From Kushneria sinocarnis (lineage in GTDB: Bacteria; Pseudomonadota; Gammaproteobacteria; Pseudomonadales; Halomonadaceae), in contig NZ_RBIN01000009.1 in the NCBI RefSeq assembly GCF_003633775.1, forward strand, positions 1-64,000: a stretch of 64,000 bases of DNA. The letters run 5' to 3'. The notes under the pieces are model-generated. The model ran no database searches and had not been told where the DNA came from. It worked only from the letters and a program-made list of their open reading frames with translations. Below, piece after piece: positions 1 to 8,121 of the stretch; the stretch's first letter is position 1, and each line of letters starts with the position of its first letter. The translations under genes and the position numbers were made by a program.

Positions 1-52
1 ACGGACCACCTGAGGTGGTCAGAAAATGATCGCTGACGCGATGGTTGTGCCA

Positions 53-77
53 CTCTGAGCCCTTCAACCGCTCAGAG
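53..77 (-). terminator. possible hairpin terminator of the EamA gene
   Basis: An 8-bp perfect stem (CTCTGAGC at 53-60, GCTCAGAG at 70-77) with a 9-nt loop lies just downstream of the stop codon of the minus-strand transporter. The minus-strand sequence beyond it is only mildly T-rich, so a terminator role is a guess. The rest of 1-97 holds a second short palindrome (4-20) that may end a gene outside the window; no coding sequence is seen there. Confidence 0.3.
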
Positions 78-97
78 ACGAATTGATCAGCGATTCC

Positions 98-1033
98 CTA
101 GCGGCTGACCAGCACGATGCCGCCCAGCATGACCAGCCCGCCCAGCATGAAATTGAGGGTCAGCGGCTCATCGAGCAGCAGCGCGCCGAACAGGACCCCG
201 AAAAGCGGCGACAGGAACGAGAAGATGCCCAGCTGCGACGCCTTGTAACGGCGCAGCAGGGCAAACCACAACAGCAGGGCGCCGAACGAGATCACCAGCG
301 TCTGGAATGCCAGACTGGCAATCGCCGGGCCGCTTAAGTGAATCGCTCCGGGTGCGCCGAAGAGCAGGGCCGCCGGCAGCAGCAGTGCCCCGGCCACCAC
401 CAGCTGATAGCAGAGGGTCTGTTCCGGCGGCGCCTCCGAGAGGGTCGAGCTTCTGAGCACCAGCGTGGTGGCCGCCCAGGCGAGCCCGGCCAGCAGACCC
501 AGCGCATCGCCCAGCAGCAGGGCGGGTTCATCAAGCCGGGTGGGCGTTGGCGCCATGGCGATCACCATGCCTGTGAAGGCCAGTGCGACCCCCCACCACT
601 GGGGGCGACGCAGCTGCTCTCCCGGCACCAGCCAGTGCAGCCCGAGTGCTGCAAAGACCGGCGCGGTATAGAGAAACACCGACATGTGCGAGGCGAGGGT
701 GTAGTTCAGCCCCCAGGCGACGAACAAAAACTCGGCGGCGAAGCCCAGCCCGACCAGTACGCCCGGCCTCGCATGAGAAAGCAGGGAGGCGAGGGGGATG
801 CCGCGCCAGCGCATCAACAGCATGACCGGGAGCGCGGCCATGGTGGAGCGCAACGCCACCTGAACCAGCGGTGGTATATCCATGGCCACGGCCTTGATGG
901 CGACCTGCTGAAAGCCCAGCGCCAGACAGAACAGCGTCATCAGGGCGCTGGCCGTCATGTCGATGGAGCGGCGGTGTTGGCTGTGGGGCGATGATGTGCC
1001 GGCTTCTGCCATGGGTGATCCGCTATGCCTCAT
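98..1033 (-). CDS. EamA/DMT-family transporter
   Basis: Predicted inner-membrane carrier of the drug/metabolite transporter superfamily, which usually exports amino acids or other small metabolites; the substrate cannot be read from sequence. The 311-residue product is strongly hydrophobic, with about ten membrane segments arranged as two EamA repeats. The second repeat contains a typical LGIFSFLSPLFGVLFGALLL stretch followed by DEPLT, the family's usual C-terminal signature. The ATG at 1033 gives an unusually long hydrophilic N-terminus; ATG codons at 1012 or 958 would give 304 or 286 residues, closer to the normal family length, and no start has a convincing ribosome binding site. It stands alone on its strand and diverges from the MBL-fold gene at 1194. 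Confidence 0.85.
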   Translation of the reverse strand: MRHSGSPMAEAGTSSPHSQHRRSIDMTASALMTLFCLALGFQQVAIKAVAMDIPPLVQVALRSTMAALPVMLLMRWRGIPLASLLSHARPGVLVGLGFAAEFLFVAWGLNYTLASHMSVFLYTAPVFAALGLHWLVPGEQLRRPQWWGVALAFTGMVIAMAPTPTRLDEPALLLGDALGLLAGLAWAATTLVLRSSTLSEAPPEQTLCYQLVVAGALLLPAALLFGAPGAIHLSGPAIASLAFQTLVISFGALLLWFALLRRYKASQLGIFSFLSPLFGVLFGALLLDEPLTLNFMLGGLVMLGGIVLVSR

Positions 1034-1130
1034 GAGGCCATTGTTGCCCTGAAAGGGCCGTCAGTTCACCACGTGCTGTACCACGCGCCAACCCGGAAGA
1101 AATGATCGAGCCTCTTATATTCCCTGATGG

Positions 1131-1142
1131 TCTAACGTTAGA
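1131..1142. promoter_or_regulatory. perfect 12-bp palindrome upstream of MBL-fold/SulP genes
   Basis: TCTAACGTTAGA is a perfect inverted repeat about 50 bp upstream of the MBL-fold gene, in the gap between it and the divergent EamA gene. The surrounding sequence is AT-richer than the rest of the region (TTATAT at about 1115). It looks like an operator for a dimeric repressor or activator. No regulator gene is adjacent, so the binding protein is unknown. Confidence 0.45.
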
Positions 1143-1193
1143 AGATAAACAGAGTTATGCTGGAGACCAAACGTGCCGTAGCAGGGGGGATCC

Positions 1194-2108
1194 ATGAACA
1201 CCTTTGCGTTCTCATCGGGGGATCGGGAGGCAGGTTGGCCTGATGTCGCCGGCTTTTTCGATCCCCGCACCTTCAGCATTCAGTATGTGGTGGCCGATCC
1301 CGCGACCCGGCGCTGCGCGATCATCGATCCGGTGCTGGACTACGATGAGCAGTCCGGCGCCACGGCGACCCATCATGCCGATGAACTGCTGGCCTGGATC
1401 GAGCGCGAGGGGCTCGAGGTCGAGTGGATTCTCGATACCCACCCGCATGCCGATCACTTCTCCGCCGCTCGCTATCTGCATGACAGAACGGGCGCGCCGA
1501 CCGCCATCGGACGCGAGGTGACCCGGGTTCAGGCACTCTGGAAGCAGATCTACAACTGGCCCGAGCTGCGTGATGACGGCAGCCAGTGGGATCATCTCTT
1601 CGCGGATGGCGAGAACTTCCGGATCGGTGAGCTGCAGGCCCGGGTCATGCATTCACCCGGTCATACCCCGGCCTCGATCACCTATGTGATCGGCGATGCC
1701 GCCTTCGTGCACGACACCCTCTTTCAGCCCGATTTCGGCACGGCCCGGGCCGACTTTCCCGGCGGCAGTGCGCATCAGCTGTGGCATTCGATTCAGGCAA
1801 TTCTGGCGCTGCCGGATGAGACCCGGCTGTTTACCGGTCATGACTACCTGCCCGACGGCCGCGAGCCGCAGTGGCAGAGTACGGTGCGCGAACAGCGCAG
1901 GTACAACAGGCACCGGGTGGGGGAGTGCAGCGAGGCCGAGTATGTCGAAATGCGCGAGCAGCGTGATCGCGAGCTGCCGATGCCGAAACTGATCCTGCCT
2001 GCCCTGCAGGTCAACATCCTGGGAGGGCGTCTGCCCGAACCGGAAGACAACGGCAGACGCTATCTGAAGATCCCGCTGGACGCTCTGGAAGGGGCCGCGT
2101 GGGAGTGA
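1194..2108 (+). CDS. MBL-fold metallo-hydrolase, persulfide dioxygenase-like
   Basis: A 304-residue metallo-beta-lactamase-fold protein. The metal-binding motif is DTHPHADH (His83, His85, Asp87, His88), followed by further ligand motifs HSPGHTP (near 153) and FTGHDY (near 219). The arrangement and the TFSIQYVVAD N-terminus resemble the ETHE1/Blh (BigR-operon) group, which oxidise glutathione persulfide to sulfite using a mononuclear iron. The ATG at 1194 is preceded by a GGGGG-type ribosome binding site. A SulP anion transporter follows after 33 bp on the same strand, so the pair may oxidise sulfane sulfur and move the sulfite or sulfate product. That pathway assignment is inferred from family and context. 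Confidence 0.85.
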   Translation: MNTFAFSSGDREAGWPDVAGFFDPRTFSIQYVVADPATRRCAIIDPVLDYDEQSGATATHHADELLAWIEREGLEVEWILDTHPHADHFSAARYLHDRTGAPTAIGREVTRVQALWKQIYNWPELRDDGSQWDHLFADGENFRIGELQARVMHSPGHTPASITYVIGDAAFVHDTLFQPDFGTARADFPGGSAHQLWHSIQAILALPDETRLFTGHDYLPDGREPQWQSTVREQRRYNRHRVGECSEAEYVEMREQRDRELPMPKLILPALQVNILGGRLPEPEDNGRRYLKIPLDALEGAAWE

Positions 2109-2141
2109 GTCTCGCCTGACAAGCCGGGTAATGGCACGAAC

Positions 2142-3914
2142 ATGATGCAACACGACAAGCGCGGCCTTCGGCGCTGGCTGCCGATTCTCGACTGGGGGCG
2201 GCGCTACGATGCCGGCACACTCGGCGACGATCTGCTGGCGGCACTCATCGTCACCCTGATGCTGATTCCCCAGGCGCTGGCCTACGCCATGCTGGCGGGG
2301 CTGCCGCCGGTGGTCGGACTCTACGCCAGCCTGCTGCCGCTGCTGCTGTATACCCTGCTGGGCAGCAGCTCCTCGCTTTCGGTCGGCCCCATGGCGGTGG
2401 TCTCGCTGATGACCGCGGCGGCGCTGGGCCGGGTCGCCGAACAGGGCTTTACCGATCCGATTACCGCTGCGCTGGGGCTGGCGCTGCTGTCCGGTAGCAT
2501 CCTGCTGGTAATGGGACTCTGCCGGCTGGGCTTTCTGGTCAACTTCCTCAGCCGCCCGGTGATGACCGGGTTTGTCAGTGCCTCGGGCATCCTGATTGCC
2601 GGCAGCCAGCTCAGGCATCTGCTGGGCATCGACCTCACCGGCGCCACACTGCCGGCGCTGCTGAAGCAACTGCCCGCGGCGCTGGGCGGGTTCAGTCCGG
2701 CGACCCTCGCCATCGGCGGCGGCTCGCTGCTGCTGCTGTGGAGCGTGCGCCGTTGGGGTGGTCGAGGGCTTCAGCGCTGCGGCATATCACCCCGCCCGGC
2801 CGCCATGCTGACCCGGCTGGCGCCCATTGTGATCATTGCCCTGGCAGCGGTGATCGCCGGCAGTGCCGGCTGGCTGGGCAACCGGGTGGCGGTGATCGGC
2901 GAGGTGCCCGCCGGGCTGCCGCCGCTGACCCTGCCGCAGTGGCAGCCCGAGCTGTGGCAGTCGCTGCTCTGGCCGGCAGTGCTGATCAGTATTGTCGGTT
3001 ATGTGGAATCGGTGTCGGTGGCCCAGGCCCTCGCGGTCAGACGCGGTGAGCGGCTGGACCCCGATCAGGAGCTGATCGGGCTGGGCGGGGCCAACATCGC
3101 GGCCTCGCTGACCGGCGGCATGCCGATCACCGGCGGCTTCTCGCGCTCGGTGGTCAATTTCGATGCCGGCGCCCGCACCCCGGCGGCCGGGGCCTTCACG
3201 GCACTCGGCATCCTGCTGGTGATGCTGCTTTTTTCCCCGTTATTGCGTGAGCTGCCAATGGCGAGCCTGGCCGCTACCATCGTGGTCGCCGTGCTGTCGC
3301 TGGTCGATCTGCCAGCGTTCGCGCGGGTCTGGCGCTACTCGCGCGGCGAGGGGGCGGCGATGCTGGTCACCCTGCTGACCACGCTGCTGCTGGGCGTGGA
3401 GATCGGCATTCTGGTGGGCGTGGCGATGTCGCTGGCGCTGCATCTCTACGGTACCAGTCGCCCCCACAGTGCCGAAGTGGGGCGGATTCCCGGCACCGAG
3501 CACTTTCGCAACATCCATCGTCATGCGGTGGAAACCGATTCGCACGTGGCCATCCTGCGGGTGGATGAAAGCCTCTATTTCGCCAATGTGCGCTATCTGG
3601 AGGATCTGGTGACGACGGTCATCCATCGCGACCCGCCTCCGCGTGACCTGGTGCTGACCTGTCAGGCGGTGAACGTGATCGATGCCACGGCGCTGGAGAA
3701 TCTGGAAACCCTCAATCAGCGCCTGAAGGAGGGTGGCATCGGCCTGCACCTGGCGGAGGTCAAGGGACCGGTCATGGACCGCCTGAGCGGCACCGAACTG
3801 CTGGCCTCGCTGAACGGCCGGGTCTTTCTGAGCACCTTCGAAGCCTGGCACTGCCTGCACGGACAAGCCCCGACGCCGCTGACGCATCCTGATATTGCAA
3901 CGTCATCGGAGTAG
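2142..3914 (+). CDS. SulP-family inorganic anion transporter with STAS domain
   Basis: 590-residue inner-membrane protein of the SulP (SLC26) family. Residues about 25-420 form the multi-helix transport core and start with the family's conserved N-terminal region (LIPQALAYAMLAGLPP, then GLYASLLPLLLYTLLGSS). Residues about 440-560 form a cytoplasmic STAS domain (VAILRVDESLYFANVRYLED). Family substrates include sulfate, bicarbonate and other anions. The gene lies 33 bp behind the persulfide dioxygenase-like gene and is probably cotranscribed, which favours sulfate or sulfite, though carbonic-anhydrase-linked SulPs carry bicarbonate. No carbonic anhydrase gene is adjacent. Confidence 0.92.
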   Translation: MMQHDKRGLRRWLPILDWGRRYDAGTLGDDLLAALIVTLMLIPQALAYAMLAGLPPVVGLYASLLPLLLYTLLGSSSSLSVGPMAVVSLMTAAALGRVAEQGFTDPITAALGLALLSGSILLVMGLCRLGFLVNFLSRPVMTGFVSASGILIAGSQLRHLLGIDLTGATLPALLKQLPAALGGFSPATLAIGGGSLLLLWSVRRWGGRGLQRCGISPRPAAMLTRLAPIVIIALAAVIAGSAGWLGNRVAVIGEVPAGLPPLTLPQWQPELWQSLLWPAVLISIVGYVESVSVAQALAVRRGERLDPDQELIGLGGANIAASLTGGMPITGGFSRSVVNFDAGARTPAAGAFTALGILLVMLLFSPLLRELPMASLAATIVVAVLSLVDLPAFARVWRYSRGEGAAMLVTLLTTLLLGVEIGILVGVAMSLALHLYGTSRPHSAEVGRIPGTEHFRNIHRHAVETDSHVAILRVDESLYFANVRYLEDLVTTVIHRDPPPRDLVLTCQAVNVIDATALENLETLNQRLKEGGIGLHLAEVKGPVMDRLSGTELLASLNGRVFLSTFEAWHCLHGQAPTPLTHPDIATSSE

Positions 3915-3968
3915 TGCAGCACCCGGCGCCCGATCCGGAATCGACTGACCCCATACCGCCTGTCAGGT

Positions 3969-4001
3969 GAGCAGGGCATGTTTCGGTTTTGCCCCCTGCT
4001 C
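3969..4001 (+). terminator. possible imperfect hairpin terminator after the SulP gene
   Basis: GAGCAGGG at about 3969-3976 pairs with CCCTGCTC at 3994-4001, with a T-rich loop between. It could end the MBL-SulP transcript, but no U-tract follows. The rest of the 295-bp gap 3915-4209 has a small CAAACC/GGTTTG hairpin at 4034-4049 and no coding sequence or mobile-element remnant that I can support. Confidence 0.3.
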
Positions 4002-4209
4002 GGGCTCTTGCATTGGCGAGCGCCAGACTCGTCAAACCGTCGGGTTTGCCAGTGTGGTTCACGTTCCGGGAGCGGGGGCTGGGTGTCCGGGGTGTTCTGG
4101 CATGTGAAAGTGGGCCTGGCAGGGGCATGTCAGTCGCAGCGAGGGGTCACGCGGCATGGGTGATGGCTGGTAGGTTGTTGGCAGGCCGTGCTTTTCACTG
4201 GAGAGTCGC

Positions 4210-4761
4210 ATGCAGAATCGAACCGAGCTGCGCATCAGTCTCGATGATGGCGCCATCGATATCCCCTACAAGGCCGGCGAGAGCGATCACGGCCGAATAT
4301 ATCCCTATCAGAGCCTGGTGGCAGCCCCGGAGCTGATCAGCCGGATCCCCGAGGTCGAGGAGTTTCCTGAACTGCGCCGGGCGCTGCTGGATATCAACCG
4401 GCCGAATGCCAGCTTCGAGACGGCTCGGGTGCTGACCTGGCGCGACAGCGAGCAGGGGTACATCACCTGCTGTGCAATCGGCTTTCATTTTCGCAATCGT
4501 GCGCTGTTTGCCCAGCAGGGCCAGTGCATGCTGCTGGCCGGGCGCATGCTCAACGAGATGCTGTTTCATCCGCTGATGGCGACTCAGATCACCGCGCCGA
4601 TGCTGGAGATTCAGCGAGCCAACCTGATTGCGGAAAGCTGTAGCGGCTGGATCATGGATCTTTATCTGGCCGGCCACAGTGAAGAGTCCCAGTCTGCCGC
4701 CGACGATGAGCTCGAGCAGAGAGTCGCCTGGTTCGCGGCGTTCCTGCACCGGGAGGGCTGA
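4210..4761 (+). CDS. hypothetical protein (183 aa)
   Basis: I do not recognise a family. The product is a soluble, acidic, 183-residue protein without signal peptide or membrane segments. It shows a mixed alpha/beta N-terminal half and a helical, acidic C-terminus (EESQSAADDELEQRVAWFAAFL). Codon use is typical of the region, with strong G/C at third positions, and a GGAG ribosome binding site lies about 8 bp before the ATG, so the gene is real. It is flanked by a long gap upstream and tRNA-Arg downstream on the opposite strand, and context gives no function. Confidence 0.75.
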   Translation: MQNRTELRISLDDGAIDIPYKAGESDHGRIYPYQSLVAAPELISRIPEVEEFPELRRALLDINRPNASFETARVLTWRDSEQGYITCCAIGFHFRNRALFAQQGQCMLLAGRMLNEMLFHPLMATQITAPMLEIQRANLIAESCSGWIMDLYLAGHSEESQSAADDELEQRVAWFAAFLHREG

Positions 4762-4814
4762 GGTTTGTCGCTTTCGCTCTCGGCAGCAGGGCAGGCGCGG
4801 GCAGGAAGCGTCGC

Positions 4815-4891
4815 TGGTGCCCCCGTCAGGATTCGAACCTGAGACCTTCCCCTTAGGAGGGGGACGCTCTATCCAGCTGAGCTACGGGGGC
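4815..4891 (-). tRNA. tRNA-Arg (anticodon CCU)
   Basis: The reverse complement folds as a full cloverleaf: acceptor stem GCCCCCG/CGGGGGC, D-arm with AGCTCAGCTGGATAGAGC, anticodon stem TCCCC/GGGGA with loop CTCCTAA (anticodon CCT), T-arm with GGTTCGAATCC, and an encoded CCA at 4815-4817. It decodes AGG, a rare codon in such GC-rich genomes. No integrase or direct-repeat attachment site is seen next to it. Confidence 0.96.
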
Positions 4892-4998
4892 AAAGCGGGG
4901 CGTATTATAGGCATTTTGCTCCGTGGGTTAAACCCGACTTGCCCAATGAGGCGCCAGTGCGCTATCGAGGTGCCTGTCATCTACCGGAGCGTCTGACC

Positions 4999-5316
4999 GT
5001 GCGCGGGTCTTTTCGGAGGGGTCGTCATTTCAATGGCAGGGTCGACGGGATTGCCCGCTCGATGTACGGCGCCCATCGGGGCCAGCTGTGCCCGGTGCTG
5101 CTCAGGGAGACGCGTCAGCGCGGGGTGACCGGGCTGCGGGTCTTCCACGATTATCTGCGCGAACGACACCCCGAGGCGGCCACCCTTGATAAACTCTTCG
5201 CGCTGGAGTGGCGCTTTTGTCGCTGCGAGCCGTACTGGCGCCTGGGGCGCTATCTGCATTACACCCTGCATCGACCCGTTGCCGGCGTCGATGCCTCGTT
5301 TCGAAGGAAGTGCTGA
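4999..5316 (+). CDS. small hypothetical protein upstream of rsmC
   Basis: Unrecognised basic protein of about 105 residues starting at a GTG with GGAG about 10 bp upstream; an ATG at 4939 in the same frame would add 20 residues, and an ATG at 5062 would shorten it. From 5060 onward the codon bias (G/C third positions, few rare codons) is that of a real gene. The sequence is rich in Arg, Tyr and aromatic residues (EPYWRLGRYLHYTLH). It ends 4 bp before the rsmC start, so the two are probably translated from one message. No function is proposed. Confidence 0.5.
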   Translation: MRGSFRRGRHFNGRVDGIARSMYGAHRGQLCPVLLRETRQRGVTGLRVFHDYLRERHPEAATLDKLFALEWRFCRCEPYWRLGRYLHYTLHRPVAGVDASFRRKC

Positions 5317-5320
5317 CGTC

Positions 5321-6298
5321 ATGACCATGACCACGCCCATGGGGCAGCTGCTGGCACGCCAGCCGGAGGCGCGTTTCGCCGACTGGCTGCTGGTGGCGCC
5401 GCCGGCCGATGAAGGGCTGCTGCACGGTGGTGCCCGGCGGATTCTGACACTTGATCACGCGGTGGCGGCGCTGTGGCGCCGGGCCGGCCATGAGGTCCAT
5501 GAAGGGCTCGAATTCGCGCTGCCCGCCACGCCCGCCGGGGTGCTGCTGTTCTGGCCCAAGACGCTGGCGCTGGGGCGCTGGTGGATCGAGGAGCTCTGCC
5601 GTCAGTTGCCACTCGGTACGCCGCTGATGATCGTTGGTGAGCATCACGGCGGAGTGCGTCGGGTGCCGAAGATGCTGGAGGCGCTGGGCATGGCGTGTCA
5701 GCGGGTCGATAACGCCCGGCGCTGTTCACTGTTCGAGAGTGCCACCGTGGCGATGGCGGAGGACGATCAGTGGGAGAGCTTCGAGGCCCTGGCGCTGACG
5801 CTGGTGAGCCACCCGGGTGTCTTCGGCCACGGTCGGGTGGATGAAGGCACGCAGATGCTGCTGGCGGCGCTGCCCGAACTGCACGGGCGGGTGCTGGAGA
5901 TCGGCTGCGGCGATGGCGTGATCGCGGCGACGCTGGCGCGTGGCGGGGCCGAAGTGACGGCAGTGGACAGCAATCACCTTGCCGTGGAGGCTACCCGGCG
6001 TACGCTGGCCGCCAACGGGCTGGAAGCCGCGGTGCAGGCCGGTGACATGCTGGAGGGCATCGAGGGTCGGTTCGAGGCGATCGTCACCAATCCGCCGTTT
6101 CATCAGGAGCGTCAGGTCGATACCGATCCGACCCGCAGGCTGATTGCCTCGGCCGCGCGCCATCTGGTGCCGGGCGGTGCCCTCTATCTGGTGGCGAATG
6201 CCTTCCTGCCGTATCGCGCCATGCTCGAGGCGAACTTCAGTCGGGTCGAGGTGATCAGCGAGGATCGCCGCTTCCGGGTCTATCGCGCCGGTAGCTGA
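5321..6298 (+). CDS. rsmC: 16S rRNA (guanine1207-N2)-methyltransferase RsmC
   Basis: Methylates G1207 of 16S rRNA in the small ribosomal subunit using S-adenosylmethionine. The 325-residue product has the two-domain RsmC plan: a degenerate N-terminal methyltransferase-like domain (about 1-160) and a catalytic C-terminal domain with SAM motif I LEIGCGDGV at about 192-200 and the amino-methyltransferase motif NPPFH at 257-261. The start at 5321 was chosen because AAGGAAG lies 12 bp upstream and it removes an unrelated 45-residue extension. It follows the small unknown gene by 4 bp and faces greB. Confidence 0.93.
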   Translation: MTMTTPMGQLLARQPEARFADWLLVAPPADEGLLHGGARRILTLDHAVAALWRRAGHEVHEGLEFALPATPAGVLLFWPKTLALGRWWIEELCRQLPLGTPLMIVGEHHGGVRRVPKMLEALGMACQRVDNARRCSLFESATVAMAEDDQWESFEALALTLVSHPGVFGHGRVDEGTQMLLAALPELHGRVLEIGCGDGVIAATLARGGAEVTAVDSNHLAVEATRRTLAANGLEAAVQAGDMLEGIEGRFEAIVTNPPFHQERQVDTDPTRRLIASAARHLVPGGALYLVANAFLPYRAMLEANFSRVEVISEDRRFRVYRAGS

Positions 6299-6313
6299 AC
6301 ACTCCGGCCGCTG

Positions 6314-6844
6314 TCAGCGGCGGTGGTCGGTGCCGGCATAGTCGATGCCGGTCACGATATAGTGCTGCTCGCCGCCGGGGGCGTCGACGGTGACATCATC
6401 GTCCAGCCGCTTGCCCAGCAGGGCGCGGGCGAGCGGGGCATCGACACTGATCCAGCGGTGGCGGTTGTCGGTCTCGTCGGGGCCGACAATGCGCACCGTC
6501 ATCTCCTCGCCCTCATCGTCTTCCAGGGTCACCCAGGCACCGAAGAAGACCCGCTCGAGATCCTCCGGCAGGCGGTCGACCACGGTCAGATCGTCCAGAC
6601 GCCGCTGCAGCCAGGCGATCTTCGAGATGGTGGCGTTGAGCGCCTTCTTGTTATAGGTGTAGTCGGCGTTCTCGCTGCGATCGCCCTGGGCCGCGGCCTC
6701 GCCGGTCTTGCGCGAGAGCTCGGGGCGGCGCTCGCGTACCAGGTGATCGAGCAGCCCCTGCATGTCCGCGTAACCCCTTGCGGTGATCAGGTTGGTTTTC
6801 TTCTCCTGACGCGGATCCTTGGCCGGATCGCGCCAGCGTGTCAT
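6314..6844 (-). CDS. greB: transcription elongation factor GreB
   Basis: Binds the secondary channel of RNA polymerase and stimulates cleavage of backtracked transcripts. The product (176 residues from the ATG at 6844; an ATG at 6859 adds five) has the N-terminal coiled coil with the catalytic acidic tip in GDRSENADYTYNKKAL, where the DRSENADY segment holds the Asp and Glu that hold the second Mg ion, and a C-terminal FKBP-like domain (about 90-165). The N-terminal MTRWRDPAKD extension and tyrosine-rich tip favour GreB over GreA. It is transcribed toward rsmC and away from nudF. Confidence 0.93.
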   Translation of the reverse strand: MTRWRDPAKDPRQEKKTNLITARGYADMQGLLDHLVRERRPELSRKTGEAAAQGDRSENADYTYNKKALNATISKIAWLQRRLDDLTVVDRLPEDLERVFFGAWVTLEDDEGEEMTVRIVGPDETDNRHRWISVDAPLARALLGKRLDDDVTVDAPGGEQHYIVTGIDYAGTDHRR

Positions 6845-7040
6845 GTTGCGTCCCTTCATGGCGCCTGCCCGAGGTTTGCGAAGTAATCAAAGCCGCTACC
6901 TTAGCCGGGAGTCCGATCATTGCCAAGCGGGTGACAGGCGAGGGCGGGAGTGCGACGGCCGACCCCTTCGACCTGGCAAAGACGAATCGGCTTTCCGATA
7001 CTGTGTCGTTAATCGGAATCATGTGACGGGAGCGGGTGTC

Positions 7041-7667
7041 ATGACGCAGCAGCAATCACCTCTGGGCCGGTTCGGTCGCGAGGATGTCGAACGTCTCGGG
7101 GATGAGTGTCTGCAGGCGGGGTTTTTCGAGCTTTACCGGCGTCATGTCCGCTATCGTCGGTTTGACGGGGGGTGGAGCGAGCCGGTCGGCCGTGAGGTGC
7201 ACGTGCGTCATGATGCCGTTGGCGTGCTGCTCTATGATCCCGAACGCGATACGGTAGCGATGGTCGAACAGTTTCGTCCCGGGGCGCTGGATCGTACGCG
7301 CACCCCCTGGCTGATCGAGCCCGTGGCAGGCATCATCGACAGCAGCGAATCCCTCGAGGCGGTCGCCCGGCGCGAGGCGGAAGAGGAGGCCGGCTGCCGG
7401 ATCGGCGAGCTGATCGAGATGCAGCGCTACTTTCCCAGTCCCGGCGCCTGCACCGAATATGTCACGCTCTACTGTGCGCTGATCGACAGTCGCGAGCTGG
7501 GAGGCGTGCACGGGCTCGACAGTGAAAACGAGGATATTCTGGTGCATGTCCTGCCGTTCATGCAGGCATGGCAACTCATGGAAGAAGGACATCTGGACAA
7601 TGCCATGGCGCTGATCGCCATGTACTGGCTGGCGCGTGAGCGCGCCAGCCTGAGGGCAAGGAGATAA
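7041..7667 (+). CDS. nudF: ADP-ribose diphosphatase NudF
   Basis: Hydrolyses ADP-ribose to AMP and ribose 5-phosphate. The 208-residue protein has a complete Nudix box at about residues 97-119 (Gly-x5-Glu-x7-REAEEEAG) and the NudF-type N-terminal beta-rich dimerisation region. The start at 7041 has a purine-rich ribosome binding site and begins MTQQQSPLG; longer in-frame starts run back across the greB promoter. It is the first gene of nudF-yqiB-cpdA, the same order as in E. coli. Confidence 0.92.
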   Translation: MTQQQSPLGRFGREDVERLGDECLQAGFFELYRRHVRYRRFDGGWSEPVGREVHVRHDAVGVLLYDPERDTVAMVEQFRPGALDRTRTPWLIEPVAGIIDSSESLEAVARREAEEEAGCRIGELIEMQRYFPSPGACTEYVTLYCALIDSRELGGVHGLDSENEDILVHVLPFMQAWQLMEEGHLDNAMALIAMYWLARERASLRARR

Positions 7668-7669
7668 TC

Positions 7670-8116
7670 TTGACGAAAAACGCTTACGTAACAGATCTCA
7701 GAACCCTGCAGGGCGAGTGCGCGGCGAACTATGCGCGCCTGTGCCGTCTGCTGGGGGAGGCCGAGGCCGGCGACCATATCGAGATTCCTCTCACCGGGCG
7801 CACCGGGCATTTCGGCTCGCTGCACCTGGAAGTGCGTGAGCGTGCGCCCTATACCACCATGCTGAGGGTGTCCCAGAGCGGCACGCTCGACGGCATGCTT
7901 GAAACCCCGCGCATGGTCGTTCACCTCTATCACGATGTGCGCATGGCGGAGGTGACGGACTTTCAGCGTCGCCGCCACTTCCAGGGGCGCTATCGCTATC
8001 CCAATGCGCATATGCACCAGCCCGACGAGAAGCTTCAGCTCAACCGCTTTCTCGGTGAGTGGCTCGACCACACCCTGGCCCACGGCCAGGCCATGAATCA
8101 GCCCGAGACCCCCTGA
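7670..8116 (+). CDS. yqiB: DUF1249 family protein YqiB
   Basis: A 148-residue protein of the DUF1249/YqiB family, whose biochemical role is unknown. It starts at TTG, with an AAGGAG ribosome binding site 5-6 bp upstream; no ATG or GTG is placed as well. Conserved YqiB traits are the N-terminal NYARLCRLL helix and the C-terminal HMHQPDEKLQLNRFLGEWLDH segment. It starts 3 bp after the nudF stop and is followed closely by cpdA, an arrangement conserved across gammaproteobacteria. Confidence 0.9.
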   Translation: MTKNAYVTDLRTLQGECAANYARLCRLLGEAEAGDHIEIPLTGRTGHFGSLHLEVRERAPYTTMLRVSQSGTLDGMLETPRMVVHLYHDVRMAEVTDFQRRRHFQGRYRYPNAHMHQPDEKLQLNRFLGEWLDHTLAHGQAMNQPETP

Positions 8117-8121
8117 TCGCC

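Noticed and set aside
3915-4209. Possible insertion-sequence remnant in the gap after the SulP gene
   Set aside because: It has a few short hairpins but no terminal inverted repeats, target duplication or transposase-like codons.
4815-4891. tRNA-Arg(CCU) as a genomic-island integration site
   Set aside because: No integrase, tRNA 3'-end duplication or shift in composition was found on either side.
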